Source: Phycisphaerae bacterium
GTDB lineage: Bacteria > Planctomycetota > Phycisphaerae > UBA1845
Length of the DNA: 64,000 nt
NCBI GenBank assembly: GCA_029260035.1
Contig: JAJDEA010000110.1
Location: 1 to 64,000 of the forward strand
Direction of reading: 5' to 3'
In this document: positions 37,917-46,718 of the stretch, in pieces
Layout: each line of letters starts with the position of its first letter
Position numbering within the stretch: the first letter of the stretch is position 1
Notes under the pieces: model-generated
Told to the model about the DNA's origin: nothing
Database searches by the model: none
Seen by the model: the letters and a program-made list of their open reading frames with translations, nothing else
Translations under genes and position numbers: made by a program

Positions 37917-38679
37917 GGGTGGCATGGTCCACGCTTGCGTGGCCATGTAGATCGCCGTTTGACTCGCCGACATCGAGTATGATTCGACTCCTCCTGCATT
38001 CCGCTAAACCGCGTTTATTCTACGCGGGTCGTCCGGGAGCGATTCCAAGTTGATTTTGAGTAGCCCATCTTCAAATCCTGCATAGGCTGCTGCGCTGGAA
38101 CATTTCCACTCTAAGTTGCGTTCGCAAAGCTGTCGGCGAACAGGATTCTCGTGAATGTAATCGATCGTCTCCCACACATATTTCGGCGACCAGAGATTGC
38201 GATCGTAGCCGCCTCCGCGCTGCCAAAAGCGAAAGGACGATTTACCGTTGGGTTGACGATCGGTAAACATCACAAGTTTCGCAGGTGCCTTCTCATTAAC
38301 GTATAGGCGCGCCCGTTTGGAGACCGGCTGTTTGAAACTGCTGAGAATCCCGCTGATATCATAGGAATTGGAACGCGGATGAATCAGGATATGCACATGC
38401 TCCGGCATAACGACATACGCCCAAAGATCGAGGTCGTGTGTATCACAGGCCTGTTCGATTGCATCGAGCAGCCAGCCTCTTGCTCGCTCGCGCAACAGGA
38501 AGGGTTGGTTCCGAAAACAGCAGAATGTAAGGGAATGGGCGTGTCCCGGTTTGTTGTCTCGCTTACACGTCTTTCGCTTGGCTACGTCTCGCGATGTAAC
38601 GTCGGTGTGCATCGCGAGATTCTAGCCTTTGTCTGAACGTCCGACAAACATGGCCACGCAAGCGTGGACCATGCCACCC
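37917..38679. mobile_element. RAYT element: transposase gene between inverted REP palindromes
   Basis: The element is 763 bp long. The left end (37917-37948) is GGGTGGCATGGTCCACGCTT with GCGTGGCCATGT; the right end (38648-38679) is its inverted copy starting ACATGGCCACGC. Each end can also fold on itself. Between them lies one gene, a Y1 (HUH) transposase of the REP-associated type. The same ends, without the gene, bound the 225-bp and 215-bp units at 9.0 and 61.3 kb. The transposase family is known to act on REP sequences. Confidence 0.85.
38004..38612 (-). CDS. REP-associated tyrosine transposase (RAYT, Y1/HUH family)
   Basis: The 202-residue protein has the HUH metal-binding motif EHVHILIHP (His72, His74) after WAYVVMP, and the family segment YIHENPVRRQLC that follows the catalytic tyrosine region (WETIDYIHENP). 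These transposases cut single-stranded DNA at REP hairpins and are related to IS200/IS605 enzymes. The gene lies inside a pair of inverted palindromes, the expected arrangement. It appears intact. The ATG at 38612 is the first in frame; a start further in is possible. Similar small palindromic units elsewhere in the window are probably its targets. Confidence 0.9.
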   Translation of the reverse strand: MHTDVTSRDVAKRKTCKRDNKPGHAHSLTFCCFRNQPFLLRERARGWLLDAIEQACDTHDLDLWAYVVMPEHVHILIHPRSNSYDISGILSSFKQPVSKRARLYVNEKAPAKLVMFTDRQPNGKSSFRFWQRGGGYDRNLWSPKYVWETIDYIHENPVRRQLCERNLEWKCSSAAAYAGFEDGLLKINLESLPDDPRRINAV

Positions 38680-38768
38680 CCTAACGAACTCATAGAGCCG
38701 TCAACGGCTTGATCCAACTATGTTGCTCGCGGAATAATCGCAAGCGATCCTGAAACGCAAAGTCCACA

Positions 38769-38927
38769 TCAAAACAGCGGATAGAGGAACGGTGCAAGGG
38801 GCGACGAGCTTGCGAAAACCAGGAGAGCACCAACGACAAGAATGACGAGGATAAGCGGAATCAGCCACCACTTCTTCTCATGCTTAATGAACAGCATGAA
38901 TTCTCTCAGGATTGATTGTTTGGCCAT
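38769..38927 (-). CDS. DUF5989-like small membrane protein
   Basis: This 52-residue gene is too short to appear in a standard ORF list. ATG at 38927 gives MAKQSILREFMLFIKHEKKW, then one transmembrane helix (WLIPLILVILVVGALLVFAS) and a short tail ending PLAPFLYPLF. This is the pattern of the DUF5989 family, which regularly accompanies carbamoyltransferases and SxtJ-like proteins. It starts 36 bases downstream of the carbamoyltransferase stop on the same strand. Probably the third member of a membrane-associated carbamoylation set. Confidence 0.8.
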   Translation of the reverse strand: MAKQSILREFMLFIKHEKKWWLIPLILVILVVGALLVFASSSPLAPFLYPLF

Positions 38928-38963
38928 AGCCTAATGCCTCGATCGTTGGGATTATTCTTGTAT

Positions 38964-40745
38964 TTACCGTGCAACCTGACCGCCGAGAAGTGAATGTGAC
39001 TCCAGCTCGACGCTTCGCTTCATGCCCGCTTCGTAGTCCACCTCGCCAGGTTTTGTCGTCACGACGTAATTTCCCGCAACGAGGATATCGATGCCGGTAT
39101 TGACGTAGGTATTGTAGGCATCGCGCGGCGTGCAAACTATCGGCTCGCCACGGACATTGAACGACGTATTGATGACAACCGGAACGCCGGTCAATTCTCC
39201 GAACTTCTTAATCAGCCTGTAATACCGCCCGTGGTGTTCATCGGTAACCGTCTGCACCCTTCCCGTGCCATCTTCGTGCGTGACGGCTGGGATGACAGAG
39301 TGCTTCTCCTTTCGTACCTTGGGCACGAGCAACATATACGGCGCGTCCATGCCCTCCGGCATCTCAAAATACTCGTGTGCTTTTTCCTTCAACACGGATG
39401 GCGCAAAGGGCCTGAAGGCTTCGCGGAACTTGACCTTCGCGTTGATGACATCCTTCATCTTGTTGCTGCGTGGGTCACCGACAAGCGATCGTGAGCCAAG
39501 TGCTCGCGGGCCAAACTCCAACCTGCCCTGGAACCACCCGATGACCTTACCATCTGCGATGAGCTGGGCAGACCGCAGCAACAACTCGTCCTCGTCTTCG
39601 ATCAATTCGTACTGAGCATTGGCCTGGTCAAGCGCCTCGCGAATTTCATCGTTGTTGAATTCCGGGCCCCAAAAAGCGTGGTCCATTCGGAAGGTCCGCT
39701 CATTTCCAAGAACGGTATTGTGGATATAAAACGCGGTGCCCAACGCCCCACCTGAGTCACCCGCAGCTGGTTGGATGAAAATGTTCTTGAAGCCTGATTC
39801 CTTCAAGATGCGCCAGTTGGCAACACAATTGAGGCCAACGCCACCCGCAAGGCACACGTCGTCCATACCAGTTGTCTTGTGGACGTGGGTGGCCATCTTT
39901 AGCATGATTTCTTCGACCATTTTCTGGCCGGAATGGGCGATGTCGCGGTGGAAGTCGGAAAGCTCCGTTTCCTTTGGCCTTTGGGGTTGGCCGAACAAAT
40001 CCGCCCATTTGTCACTGATGGTTCTTGTGGTCGAATACGTATGTGCAAAGTAATCGAGGTTCAGCCGAATACTGCCATCATCTTTCACATCTACGATTTC
40101 TCGGAATTTTTCGAGATAGGTCGGCTTACCATAAGGCGCGAGGCCCATCACCTTCCATTCCGCGTCGTTTACCCGAAAGCCCAGATACGCCGTGATGGCA
40201 CTGAAGAGCAGACCGACTGAATGCGGAAAACGCAACTCCTTTTCCATTTCGATGCTGGTCCCTCGACCTACTCCCCAGGCGGTGGTTGTCCATTCACCTA
40301 CACCGTCTGCGGTAATGACAGCGGCTTCTTCGTACGGCGAAACAAGAAAACAGCTGGCCGCGTGGGAAAGGTGATGCTGGCAATACAGGATTTCCTTGTC
40401 GATGCCCAGTTTTTGCTGAATCTCATTTCCAATGCGAAGCCTGTGCCCCAGCCACAAAGGCAGAGCTTTGAGCCAGGCGCCGTAGCTCTTGGGCCAGGTG
40501 CCGAGAATGCACTCGAGAATGCGGTTAAACTTGACCAGCGGCTTTTCGTAAAACCCAACATAATCGAGGTCTTTGACGGTGATTCCGCCCTTTTTGAGAC
40601 AATACTCAATCGCCAACTCGGGGTAATCCTGGTAATGCTTCTTGCGGTTGAACTTCTCCTCTTCCGACGCTGCGATGAGCTTGCCATCCTGAACAAGTGC
40701 CGCACCCGAGTCATGATAATAACAGGATATACCAAGAATATTCAC
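38964..40745 (-). CDS. NodU/CmcH-family carbamoyltransferase
   Basis: The 593-residue protein has the family start MNILGISCYYHDSGAALV, the Kae1-like metal site QHHLSHAASCF, and the ASKHA ATP-binding segments ITADGVGEWTT and CLAGGVGLNCVANW. The carboxy-terminal domain has GWFQGRLEFGPRALGSRSL and NTSFNVRGEPIVCTP. These enzymes use carbamoyl phosphate and ATP to carbamoylate a hydroxyl group of an acceptor (Nod factor, cephem, saxitoxin precursor in known cases). The acceptor here is unknown. It lies between a SxtJ-like membrane protein gene (90 bases upstream) and the tiny DUF5989-like gene, a conserved trio seen widely in bacteria, usually near polysaccharide genes. Confidence 0.92.
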   Translation of the reverse strand: MNILGISCYYHDSGAALVQDGKLIAASEEEKFNRKKHYQDYPELAIEYCLKKGGITVKDLDYVGFYEKPLVKFNRILECILGTWPKSYGAWLKALPLWLGHRLRIGNEIQQKLGIDKEILYCQHHLSHAASCFLVSPYEEAAVITADGVGEWTTTAWGVGRGTSIEMEKELRFPHSVGLLFSAITAYLGFRVNDAEWKVMGLAPYGKPTYLEKFREIVDVKDDGSIRLNLDYFAHTYSTTRTISDKWADLFGQPQRPKETELSDFHRDIAHSGQKMVEEIMLKMATHVHKTTGMDDVCLAGGVGLNCVANWRILKESGFKNIFIQPAAGDSGGALGTAFYIHNTVLGNERTFRMDHAFWGPEFNNDEIREALDQANAQYELIEDEDELLLRSAQLIADGKVIGWFQGRLEFGPRALGSRSLVGDPRSNKMKDVINAKVKFREAFRPFAPSVLKEKAHEYFEMPEGMDAPYMLLVPKVRKEKHSVIPAVTHEDGTGRVQTVTDEHHGRYYRLIKKFGELTGVPVVINTSFNVRGEPIVCTPRDAYNTYVNTGIDILVAGNYVVTTKPGEVDYEAGMKRSVELESHSLLGGQVAR

Positions 40746-40835
40746 AATAGAACTTTCAATATTGGTTCCATCAAACGCTCAACTACTATCGAAGATGCAC
40801 ACACCTTACACCTTGGTCATTCTTATTCGCCTGCG

Positions 40836-41294
40836 CTAGAAAGGCCTACGCATTCTTTCGAGCGTCGGTTCGTAATGTCTGTAGTCTTCCCAATACGATT
40901 CGCCGGAGTTCAGTTTCTTTCGCAACGGGTCGCCCGAACGCACGATTATGGAAAAAACGGGCAGTAAAAGGAAGAACAAAACACTCAACATAAGCGTTGA
41001 CATCACAAGGCCAATCGGGACGGCTATGGACATCCAGATTACATAAACCGGCTTGGCAACGACGGGTATCCCAACGCCAAGAATACAAAGAAATACGCCT
41101 AATCCCCAGAATACGAATGCTGCGATCTGCTTTGCTTCGCCCGACCAGGACAGCGTCGCCGTATCCCAAACGCCCCAAGGCAGAATGAACGGAAATACCC
41201 ATAATATCGCGCCAAGCATCCCGAAACCGAAGAGCATGGCCCAACCGAACTTGCGCAAATCTTCATTTGAAGGGTCTTTGTTAACACTAAACAT
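40836..41294 (-). CDS. SxtJ-like membrane protein
   Basis: The 152-residue protein has a polar start (MFSVNKDPSNEDLRKFGWAM) and hydrophobic segments WAMLFGFGMLGAILWVFPFI, IAAFVFWGLGVFLCILGVGI and PIGLVMSTLMLSVLFFLLLP. The carboxy end RSGDPLRKKLNSGESYWEDY matches the tail typical of SxtJ proteins. The name comes from the saxitoxin cluster, but SxtJ-like genes occur with carbamoyltransferases far outside toxin pathways. It is the first gene of the three-gene set. Biochemical role unknown. Confidence 0.85.
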   Translation of the reverse strand: MFSVNKDPSNEDLRKFGWAMLFGFGMLGAILWVFPFILPWGVWDTATLSWSGEAKQIAAFVFWGLGVFLCILGVGIPVVAKPVYVIWMSIAVPIGLVMSTLMLSVLFFLLLPVFSIIVRSGDPLRKKLNSGESYWEDYRHYEPTLERMRRPF

Positions 41295-41356
41295 TTCAAC
41301 TGATCTCCAGCCCAGCCGACACCGGCATGGACATGCGTATAGATAGTCCTATCGGC

Positions 41357-43087
41357 CTAATCGGCGAAGATTTCAGCCGGTTCAAGTTTCTTAATCAGAA
41401 TCTCCGGCTGTCCCAAAACATGACCCGCCGTAAGCTCATCAGTCGCTAACGCCCATGTGCGATAATCCTCGCCGAGGTTCAACATCTTCGCACATCGATC
41501 CGCTGTACCCGGCAAAAAAGGGGCGATAATCGTCGAGAGAGTTCTGGCCGTTTGCAGACAGATGTTGATCGCTCGGCCACAAGCCTCCATATCCGTTTTT
41601 CTCGACAGGAACGGCTTGGTTGCGTCAAAATAGCCATTCCCCGCTCGAGCCAGCCCCATCACCGCAGTAAGAGCCGCTTTGAAATGACACCCGTCCAGCT
41701 CATGGCCTGTTTGATTAACGGCCTCTTTGCATCTTTCCAGTTGTTGCGTGTCTTCGTCCGACCGCGATCCTGTTGCGGGTACTTTACCCTCAAAATACTT
41801 GTGTGCGAACGTCATGGTCCGGTTGTAGAAATTGCCGAAGGCGTTGACCAATTCGCCGTTATTGCGAGCCAGGAAATCATCAAAATCAAAAGCCGTACGA
41901 GCGGATTCCGGCGCAACCGCTGTCAGATAGTATCGAAGCGGGTCGGGGTCGAAATCCTTGAGATAATCCTCGATCCAGACAGCGTTGCCTCTGCTCTTGC
42001 TGATTTTTTCCTCGTCCTTGCCGGGAAACTTGATATTCATGAAGGAGTTAGCGACAACATTGTGCGGAAGTTGGTATTCGCCCGGCTCGCCTTGCACGCT
42101 TTCGCTATCGTGGGTCGCAAGCATCATGGCGGGCCAAGTGATTGCGTGGAAGACGATGTTGTCCTCGCCAATAAAATGGACAACCTTGCACTCCGGGTCT
42201 TTCCACCAGCGGTCTACGCCACCCGGCCCTTCGCCGCACAGCGCCGCCGTGAAAGAAACATATCCAATCGGCGCATCAAACCAAACGTAGAGCGACTTCC
42301 CTTTGGCATCCGGATCATCAAGTGGAACAGGGACGCCCCAGGTGAGGTCGCGCGTCATCGCGCGCTCGGGCAACCCTTCCGCCTCGATGCGCCCGAGCGA
42401 TTGATTGAGGACGACAGGTCGCCAGGAAGTATCATCTTGGCCATCATCACGTTTGCTGGCAAGCCATTCCGCAAGGGGCTTTTGCATTCGATCGAGGCGA
42501 AGATACCAGTGGATCGTCTCGCGCAGCTCGGGCGTTGTTTCAGTCATCACGCTGACCGGGTTAATCAGGCTCACTTGGTCCAAGGTTCGGCCGCACCCCT
42601 CGCATTGATCGCCAAAGGCCTTGTCACTTTGACAGTGCGGGCATGTTCCTCGCACGAAACGATCCGGCAGAAATTGATCTGCTTCCGCGTCGTAAAGCTG
42701 CTTTACGCTTCGCTTGGTGAAAAAATCTTTCTGATAGATCTGCTGGAAGAAATCCTGGCTGATCCGTTCGTGCGTTTCGACGAATCCCGGCTGGTGTGTC
42801 CCGCCAAAAATGTCGAACTCGATCTTCAGTCCCGCAAAATCCGCCTGCTGCAGTTGATTGAAACGAGCCGTAAGTTCCTCAACAGGGCAGCCGTTTTCTC
42901 GGGCGGTTTTCAGCGCCGCAACGCCGTTATCGTCGCTTCCACATATAAATCGAACCTCAGCGCCGGTCGCCCGCAGGTAGCGCACATAAGTATCCGCGGG
43001 CAGGTACGCCCCCGCGATATGCCCAACGTGCAATCTGCCGTTGGAATAAGGAAGTGCTGCTGTGACCAGGAATCGACGCTGTGCCAT
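41357..43087 (-). CDS. metG: Methionyl-tRNA synthetase
   Basis: MetG charges tRNA-Met, using ATP. The 576-residue protein has the HIGH motif as HVGH (in NGRLHVGHIAGAYLPADTY), a zinc knuckle CPHCQSDKAFGDQCEGCG, the KMSKS loop as KISKSRGN and WFDAPIGYVSF. The length ends after the anticodon-binding helical domain; the EMAPII-like tRNA-binding extension found in many bacteria is absent. The ATG is at 43087. It follows a 62-bp gap from the SxtJ-like gene but seems functionally unrelated. Confidence 0.96.
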   Translation of the reverse strand: MAQRRFLVTAALPYSNGRLHVGHIAGAYLPADTYVRYLRATGAEVRFICGSDDNGVAALKTARENGCPVEELTARFNQLQQADFAGLKIEFDIFGGTHQPGFVETHERISQDFFQQIYQKDFFTKRSVKQLYDAEADQFLPDRFVRGTCPHCQSDKAFGDQCEGCGRTLDQVSLINPVSVMTETTPELRETIHWYLRLDRMQKPLAEWLASKRDDGQDDTSWRPVVLNQSLGRIEAEGLPERAMTRDLTWGVPVPLDDPDAKGKSLYVWFDAPIGYVSFTAALCGEGPGGVDRWWKDPECKVVHFIGEDNIVFHAITWPAMMLATHDSESVQGEPGEYQLPHNVVANSFMNIKFPGKDEEKISKSRGNAVWIEDYLKDFDPDPLRYYLTAVAPESARTAFDFDDFLARNNGELVNAFGNFYNRTMTFAHKYFEGKVPATGSRSDEDTQQLERCKEAVNQTGHELDGCHFKAALTAVMGLARAGNGYFDATKPFLSRKTDMEACGRAINICLQTARTLSTIIAPFLPGTADRCAKMLNLGEDYRTWALATDELTAGHVLGQPEILIKKLEPAEIFAD

Positions 43088-43189
43088 TTTCGTTTCGTTT
43101 AATCCTATAGCATTCTCATTTGTTGAGTCTAGCTATTTAGAGACCATCCCCGGAGAATCCAATGCTCCGTCGGCGAATTATTACCAGTG

Positions 43190-43211
43190 TGCCACTGCTC
43201 TTGAGCAGTGG
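43190..43211. repeat. 22-bp palindrome, left copy of repeat family 2
   Basis: TGCCACTGCTCTTGAGCAGTGG folds into a 9-bp hairpin with a TT loop and is the exact reverse complement of the copy at 43890-43911. It lies about 100 bases upstream of metG, on the tatA side. Confidence 0.85.
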
Positions 43212-43578
43212 ATTTCAGTCGCATCGAAAACGCAATACCCAACACCCGAGGCTACCAATTCTGCAAATAACAAGCCACAAAGCACCCAACAGGGCCACTC
43301 TCGGCGTCTTCCGCACGCAGTACGGCTCGCGATTGTAGCCGCGGGGCGGGCGTTGACAAGGAAATCGCATGAGCCAGCTTGGAAATCAGCCGATAAGATC
43401 ATTGTTTTGACGGGCTGCCGTACGAAGACGTATAATCCCATGAGTCAGAGCAGCCTCTGTTCAAAGGTAGCCTCGGAAGTTCGGTTCTTCCTATAGATAT
43501 TCGGGGTTCGAGGCTGCATTTGCATCGATCGTTGTTGTGGTCTGCGACCGGCACGATTCTTGCAGTGTTAGGAGTTCC

Positions 43579-43878
43579 ATGATGCCATTATCTACAGTGT
43601 TAGCTTGGGGCGGATTACCGGGTGGATTAGAGTTGGTCCTCGTGATTGGTGTTGCGTTGTTGATTTTCGGTAGAAGACTGCCGGACGTCGCGCGATCTTT
43701 GGGCAAAAGCATCGTCGAGTTCAAGAAGGGCGTGAAAGACATCAAGGACGACGTCGAAGTACAGAGTAAGATTGAATCGTCAGGCACAAGCGAACCACGC
43801 CAACTTTCATCAGATTCGAACGATTCGGAAGGTAAAGCGTCGCAACCGAACGAGCAGGGCAAGGCGAACCATTCGTGA
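43579..43878 (+). CDS. tatA: Twin-arginine translocase subunit TatA/E
   Basis: TatA forms the pore-like assembly that exports folded proteins. The 99-residue product (ATG at 43579 or 43582; GGAG at 43571) has the short amino-terminal helix preceded by GLPGGLELVLV, the hinge FGRRLPDVARSLG, an amphipathic helix (KSIVEFKKGVKDIKDDV), and an acidic/Ser-rich tail. No tatB or tatC gene is next to it. It is framed by the two copies of the 22-bp palindrome. Confidence 0.93.
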   Translation: MMPLSTVLAWGGLPGGLELVLVIGVALLIFGRRLPDVARSLGKSIVEFKKGVKDIKDDVEVQSKIESSGTSEPRQLSSDSNDSEGKASQPNEQGKANHS

Positions 43879-43889
43879 TATGAGCGGCC

Positions 43890-43911
43890 CCACTGCTCAA
43901 GAGCAGTGGCA
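43890..43911. repeat. 22-bp palindrome, right copy of repeat family 2
   Basis: CCACTGCTCAAGAGCAGTGG plus CA, the exact reverse complement of 43190-43211. It starts 12 bases after the tatA stop, so the hairpin could also end tatA transcription, though no T run follows. Confidence 0.85.
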
Positions 43912-44003
43912 CATCTGCTGGTCAAAGTTCCTGCATTACTCAAAATTAAATGCAAAGGATTGCGTTTAGATGGCCTACCGGCAATTCGGGGAGAGCTGCA
44001 ATC

Positions 44004-44585
44004 TTATGACTCGCTTGGGTCATTCTTTCGCTTTTTAGGCCCAATGCGATATCCCTTGTCGAGGGCTTCGTCGAAAGCGTAGATGTCCCGAAAATCAGCA
44101 AGACAATCATCGTCTTCCTTTTGCATCATATCAAAGTCAATAAACCCAAAAACGATTCGGCCGAAATCCTCTGTCCCGGTTATATTCCACGATTCAAGAA
44201 CGGTTCGAGCGAGTAAGCCCCAACGCTCCAGGGCGTAATCTCGCAGCCCCCAGCATAAATCGTTACCGCCGATGTGCCGATTCAGGTTTTCGCTGCCGCC
44301 CGCAGCTTCGATAGCCTCTTGTATATTTTCCGGCAACTCGCCGGTATGGTACCGCGCGATCAACTCACTCCAGTCAAGTTGGTTAGCTACGAGGAAATGT
44401 TGCAAAAAGCGGTGCGCTTCATTTTCCTGCCCATGAACTTTTTCCGCAGTGAAGCTGAGCGCTTCGCGCACAAAGAGGAATGCCTCTTCGGGATAGCGGT
44501 CCAACGCACGGACCAAATCCGGCAACGATTTTCCCTGGTTCTCAACCAAAAGCGCCCATCCGATTCCGCAACGGCCCGTGAACAT
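44004..44585 (-). CDS. Minf_1886-family conserved protein
   Basis: The conserved core includes FVREALSFTAEKVHG, RHIGGNDLCWGLRDYALERWG, ARTVLESWNITGTEDFGRIVF, and CLADFRDIYAFDEALDKGY, which match a small family found in planctomycetes, verrucomicrobia and related phyla under the name Minf_1886. No catalytic motif is known. The start is unclear: the frame is open to 44645, and an ATG at 44585 gives 193 residues, but a TTG nearer the core is also possible. No signal peptide fits. Function unknown. Confidence 0.75.
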   Translation of the reverse strand: MFTGRCGIGWALLVENQGKSLPDLVRALDRYPEEAFLFVREALSFTAEKVHGQENEAHRFLQHFLVANQLDWSELIARYHTGELPENIQEAIEAAGGSENLNRHIGGNDLCWGLRDYALERWGLLARTVLESWNITGTEDFGRIVFGFIDFDMMQKEDDDCLADFRDIYAFDEALDKGYRIGPKKRKNDPSES

Positions 44586-44956
44586 GCTCAACAGCAACGA
44601 AGCGAAAGGACATCTTCCCACATTCGCTGCACGAAAGGAACCCAACGCCTCTCGAAGCTCTTTCCCCTTATTATAGTAGGATTATCGACGCAACTGCAAA
44701 TCTTCATCAGAGGCTGTCCTGGCCATTCGGAGGCACTCGAAAGAAGCCCCCCACTGCCACCCCGGCAGCGACGTTCCGGTTGTAACGAATCTGGCAAGGC
44801 GAAATCCGAACTGGGTGCTATGAACCTCGGCTGACCAGGCTTGTCCTATCGGGGGCGTTTCTGGATAATGGAAAACCCCGGTAGCACACCGCTGTTCCGG
44901 TGCGTAATGACTGGCTATGGACGGGAGGCAGCGAGTTGGTTCCGGCGTGAGAGAAC

Positions 44957-45856
44957 ATGGCAGCGGCAATCGCAATTCAAAACCTGACCAAGCTCTACGG
45001 CGATCGCCTCGGCATCGAGGGGTTGAATCTTCGTGTGGAAAGCGGGTCAGTGTTCGGTTTTTTGGGGCCTAACGGCTCTGGAAAGACGACAACCATTCGT
45101 ATCCTCCTTGGCCTTCTTCGACCAACCTCCGGCCAAGCGACCGTTCAAGGGCTTGATTGTTGGGCGAATAGTCACCTTGTGAAGCGTGATGTCGGCTACA
45201 TGCCCGGCGATTTTCGCGTTTATCCCTGGATGACTTGTCGGTTGGCGCTGGAAATCTTCGGCAGGGTGCGGCAAAAGGACATCAGAAACTCCGGCACCGA
45301 GTTGGCGGAAGAATTTGGGCTTGAGTCGAATTTGCGAGCAGACAAAATGTCGCGCGGAACCAGGCAAAAACTCGGATTGGTTCTAGCGCTCGCGCATAAG
45401 CCTCGCGTCTTAATTCTGGATGAACCGTCGTCCGGGTTGGATCCACTGGTCCAGGAACGACTGTATAAGCGTTTGCGGCGTTTCGCTGCGGAAGGGTCCA
45501 CGGTTTTTCTATCAAGCCATAATTTGAGCGAGGTGGAGCGATTATGCGACCGCGTTGCCGTTTTGCGGGAGGGAACACTCGCAGCAGAGGAATCACTATC
45601 GGAAATGCGCCGACATGCCAGCCGACGGGTGCTCATTTCATGGCCTGCGGAAGCCGCTGTACACCGAATCGAGGTCCCACCGTTCCTCGCCGATTGCCAA
45701 CGAACCAATACTTCGTGGGAAGCTCGATTGCATGGCTCGGCGACTGAACTTGTACAATGGGCTGCCAACCAACCCATAGAAGATATTTGCGTTGGTCAGC
45801 CAGACCTTGATGATCTGTTCCAGTCCTACTACGACTCTCCGAGGAACCAGGGATGA
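44957..45856 (+). CDS. ABC-2 type transporter ATP-binding protein
   Basis: The 299-residue protein has Walker A LGPNGSGKTTT, the Q-loop VGYMPGDFRVYPWMT, a degenerate signature MSRGTRQKLGL, Walker B VLILDEPSSGLDP and a switch His in SSHNLSEV. The extra domain after residue 210 is typical of the CcmA/DrrA-like branch of exporters. Its stop overlaps the permease start (ATGA), so both subunits are made together. Substrate unknown. Confidence 0.93.
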   Translation: MAAAIAIQNLTKLYGDRLGIEGLNLRVESGSVFGFLGPNGSGKTTTIRILLGLLRPTSGQATVQGLDCWANSHLVKRDVGYMPGDFRVYPWMTCRLALEIFGRVRQKDIRNSGTELAEEFGLESNLRADKMSRGTRQKLGLVLALAHKPRVLILDEPSSGLDPLVQERLYKRLRRFAAEGSTVFLSSHNLSEVERLCDRVAVLREGTLAAEESLSEMRRHASRRVLISWPAEAAVHRIEVPPFLADCQRTNTSWEARLHGSATELVQWAANQPIEDICVGQPDLDDLFQSYYDSPRNQG

Positions 45857-46665
45857 TCCGAGGTCTTCTGCTCAAATCCTTTCGCGAAGTTTGGTTTAGC
45901 ACATGCATCTTCGCTGTCTGTCTGGGTTCGATTAAAGCCTTGTTCGCTTATGTCCTACCGACATTTGCGAAGGATTTTGAGATGCTATGGGCGCCCACTT
46001 TTGTGAAATCCATCATCGGAGCCATGCTCGGAACGGAAATCGGCGATTCCATTGGCCCTTTCACTTTCGCTGCGATTTCCTGGGTTCACCCTCTGGTAAT
46101 CGCACTTGTGTGGACACACGAACTTACGTTTTGCTCAAGGCTTCCTGCTGGAGAAATCGATCGCGGCACGATTGACGTAGTGATGAGTTTGCCAGTGTCA
46201 CGCGTTCGTCTATATGTGTGTGATTCGCTGGTCTGGCTGGCTACCGGACTTTTCCTGATTGCATTCGCTGTGATCGGCGATCTCGTTGGAACGGCATTTG
46301 TAGCTGATGGTGAAAAACCGGCGATCCATCGTGTGCTCGCAGTCGCAGCTAATTTTTATGGTCTCTACATCGGCGTTGGCGGATTTGTCTATTTCCTATC
46401 ATCAAGTTCAAGCAGTCGAGGCAGCGTGATAAGAGCCGCCCTCCTGATCTTGATTGCATCATTTCTGCTGAATTTTCTGGTACCTTTCTGGAAGCCAGCC
46501 AAGAGTTTCGAGCTATTAAGCGCGCTAACCTATTATCGTCCCATGGCCGTTTTGAACGGAGGAGGACTGCCACTGTGGGATACGGCTATCCTTGCGGGCG
46601 GGGGATTTCTGTTTTGGGCTGCAGGGGCATTGCGATTTCGTAACCGCGACATTTGCACCGTATGA
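45853..46665 (+). CDS. ABC-2 type permease
   Basis: The 270-residue protein has six hydrophobic segments, starting with FREVWFSTCIFAVCLGSIKA and ending ILAGGGFLFWAAGALRFRNR. The cytoplasmic piece AGEIDRGTIDVVMSLPVSRVRLYVCDS is the usual coupling region of ABC-2 permeases. It would form the membrane channel for the ATPase encoded just upstream (four-base overlap). Known relatives export antibiotics, lipids or polysaccharides; the substrate here is unknown. It converges with trxA, 54 bases away. Confidence 0.88.
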   Translation: MIRGLLLKSFREVWFSTCIFAVCLGSIKALFAYVLPTFAKDFEMLWAPTFVKSIIGAMLGTEIGDSIGPFTFAAISWVHPLVIALVWTHELTFCSRLPAGEIDRGTIDVVMSLPVSRVRLYVCDSLVWLATGLFLIAFAVIGDLVGTAFVADGEKPAIHRVLAVAANFYGLYIGVGGFVYFLSSSSSSRGSVIRAALLILIASFLLNFLVPFWKPAKSFELLSALTYYRPMAVLNGGGLPLWDTAILAGGGFLFWAAGALRFRNRDICTV

Positions 46666-46718
46666 ACGAACGCGTCACACGGCATTGCGCCCCATCACAG
46701 TTCCGTCAGACCTGCCTC

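Noticed and set aside
41552-43102. A 516-codon open frame on the plus strand
   Set aside because: It is the antisense of metG, whose HVGH, KISKS and zinc motifs are unmistakable on the other strand.
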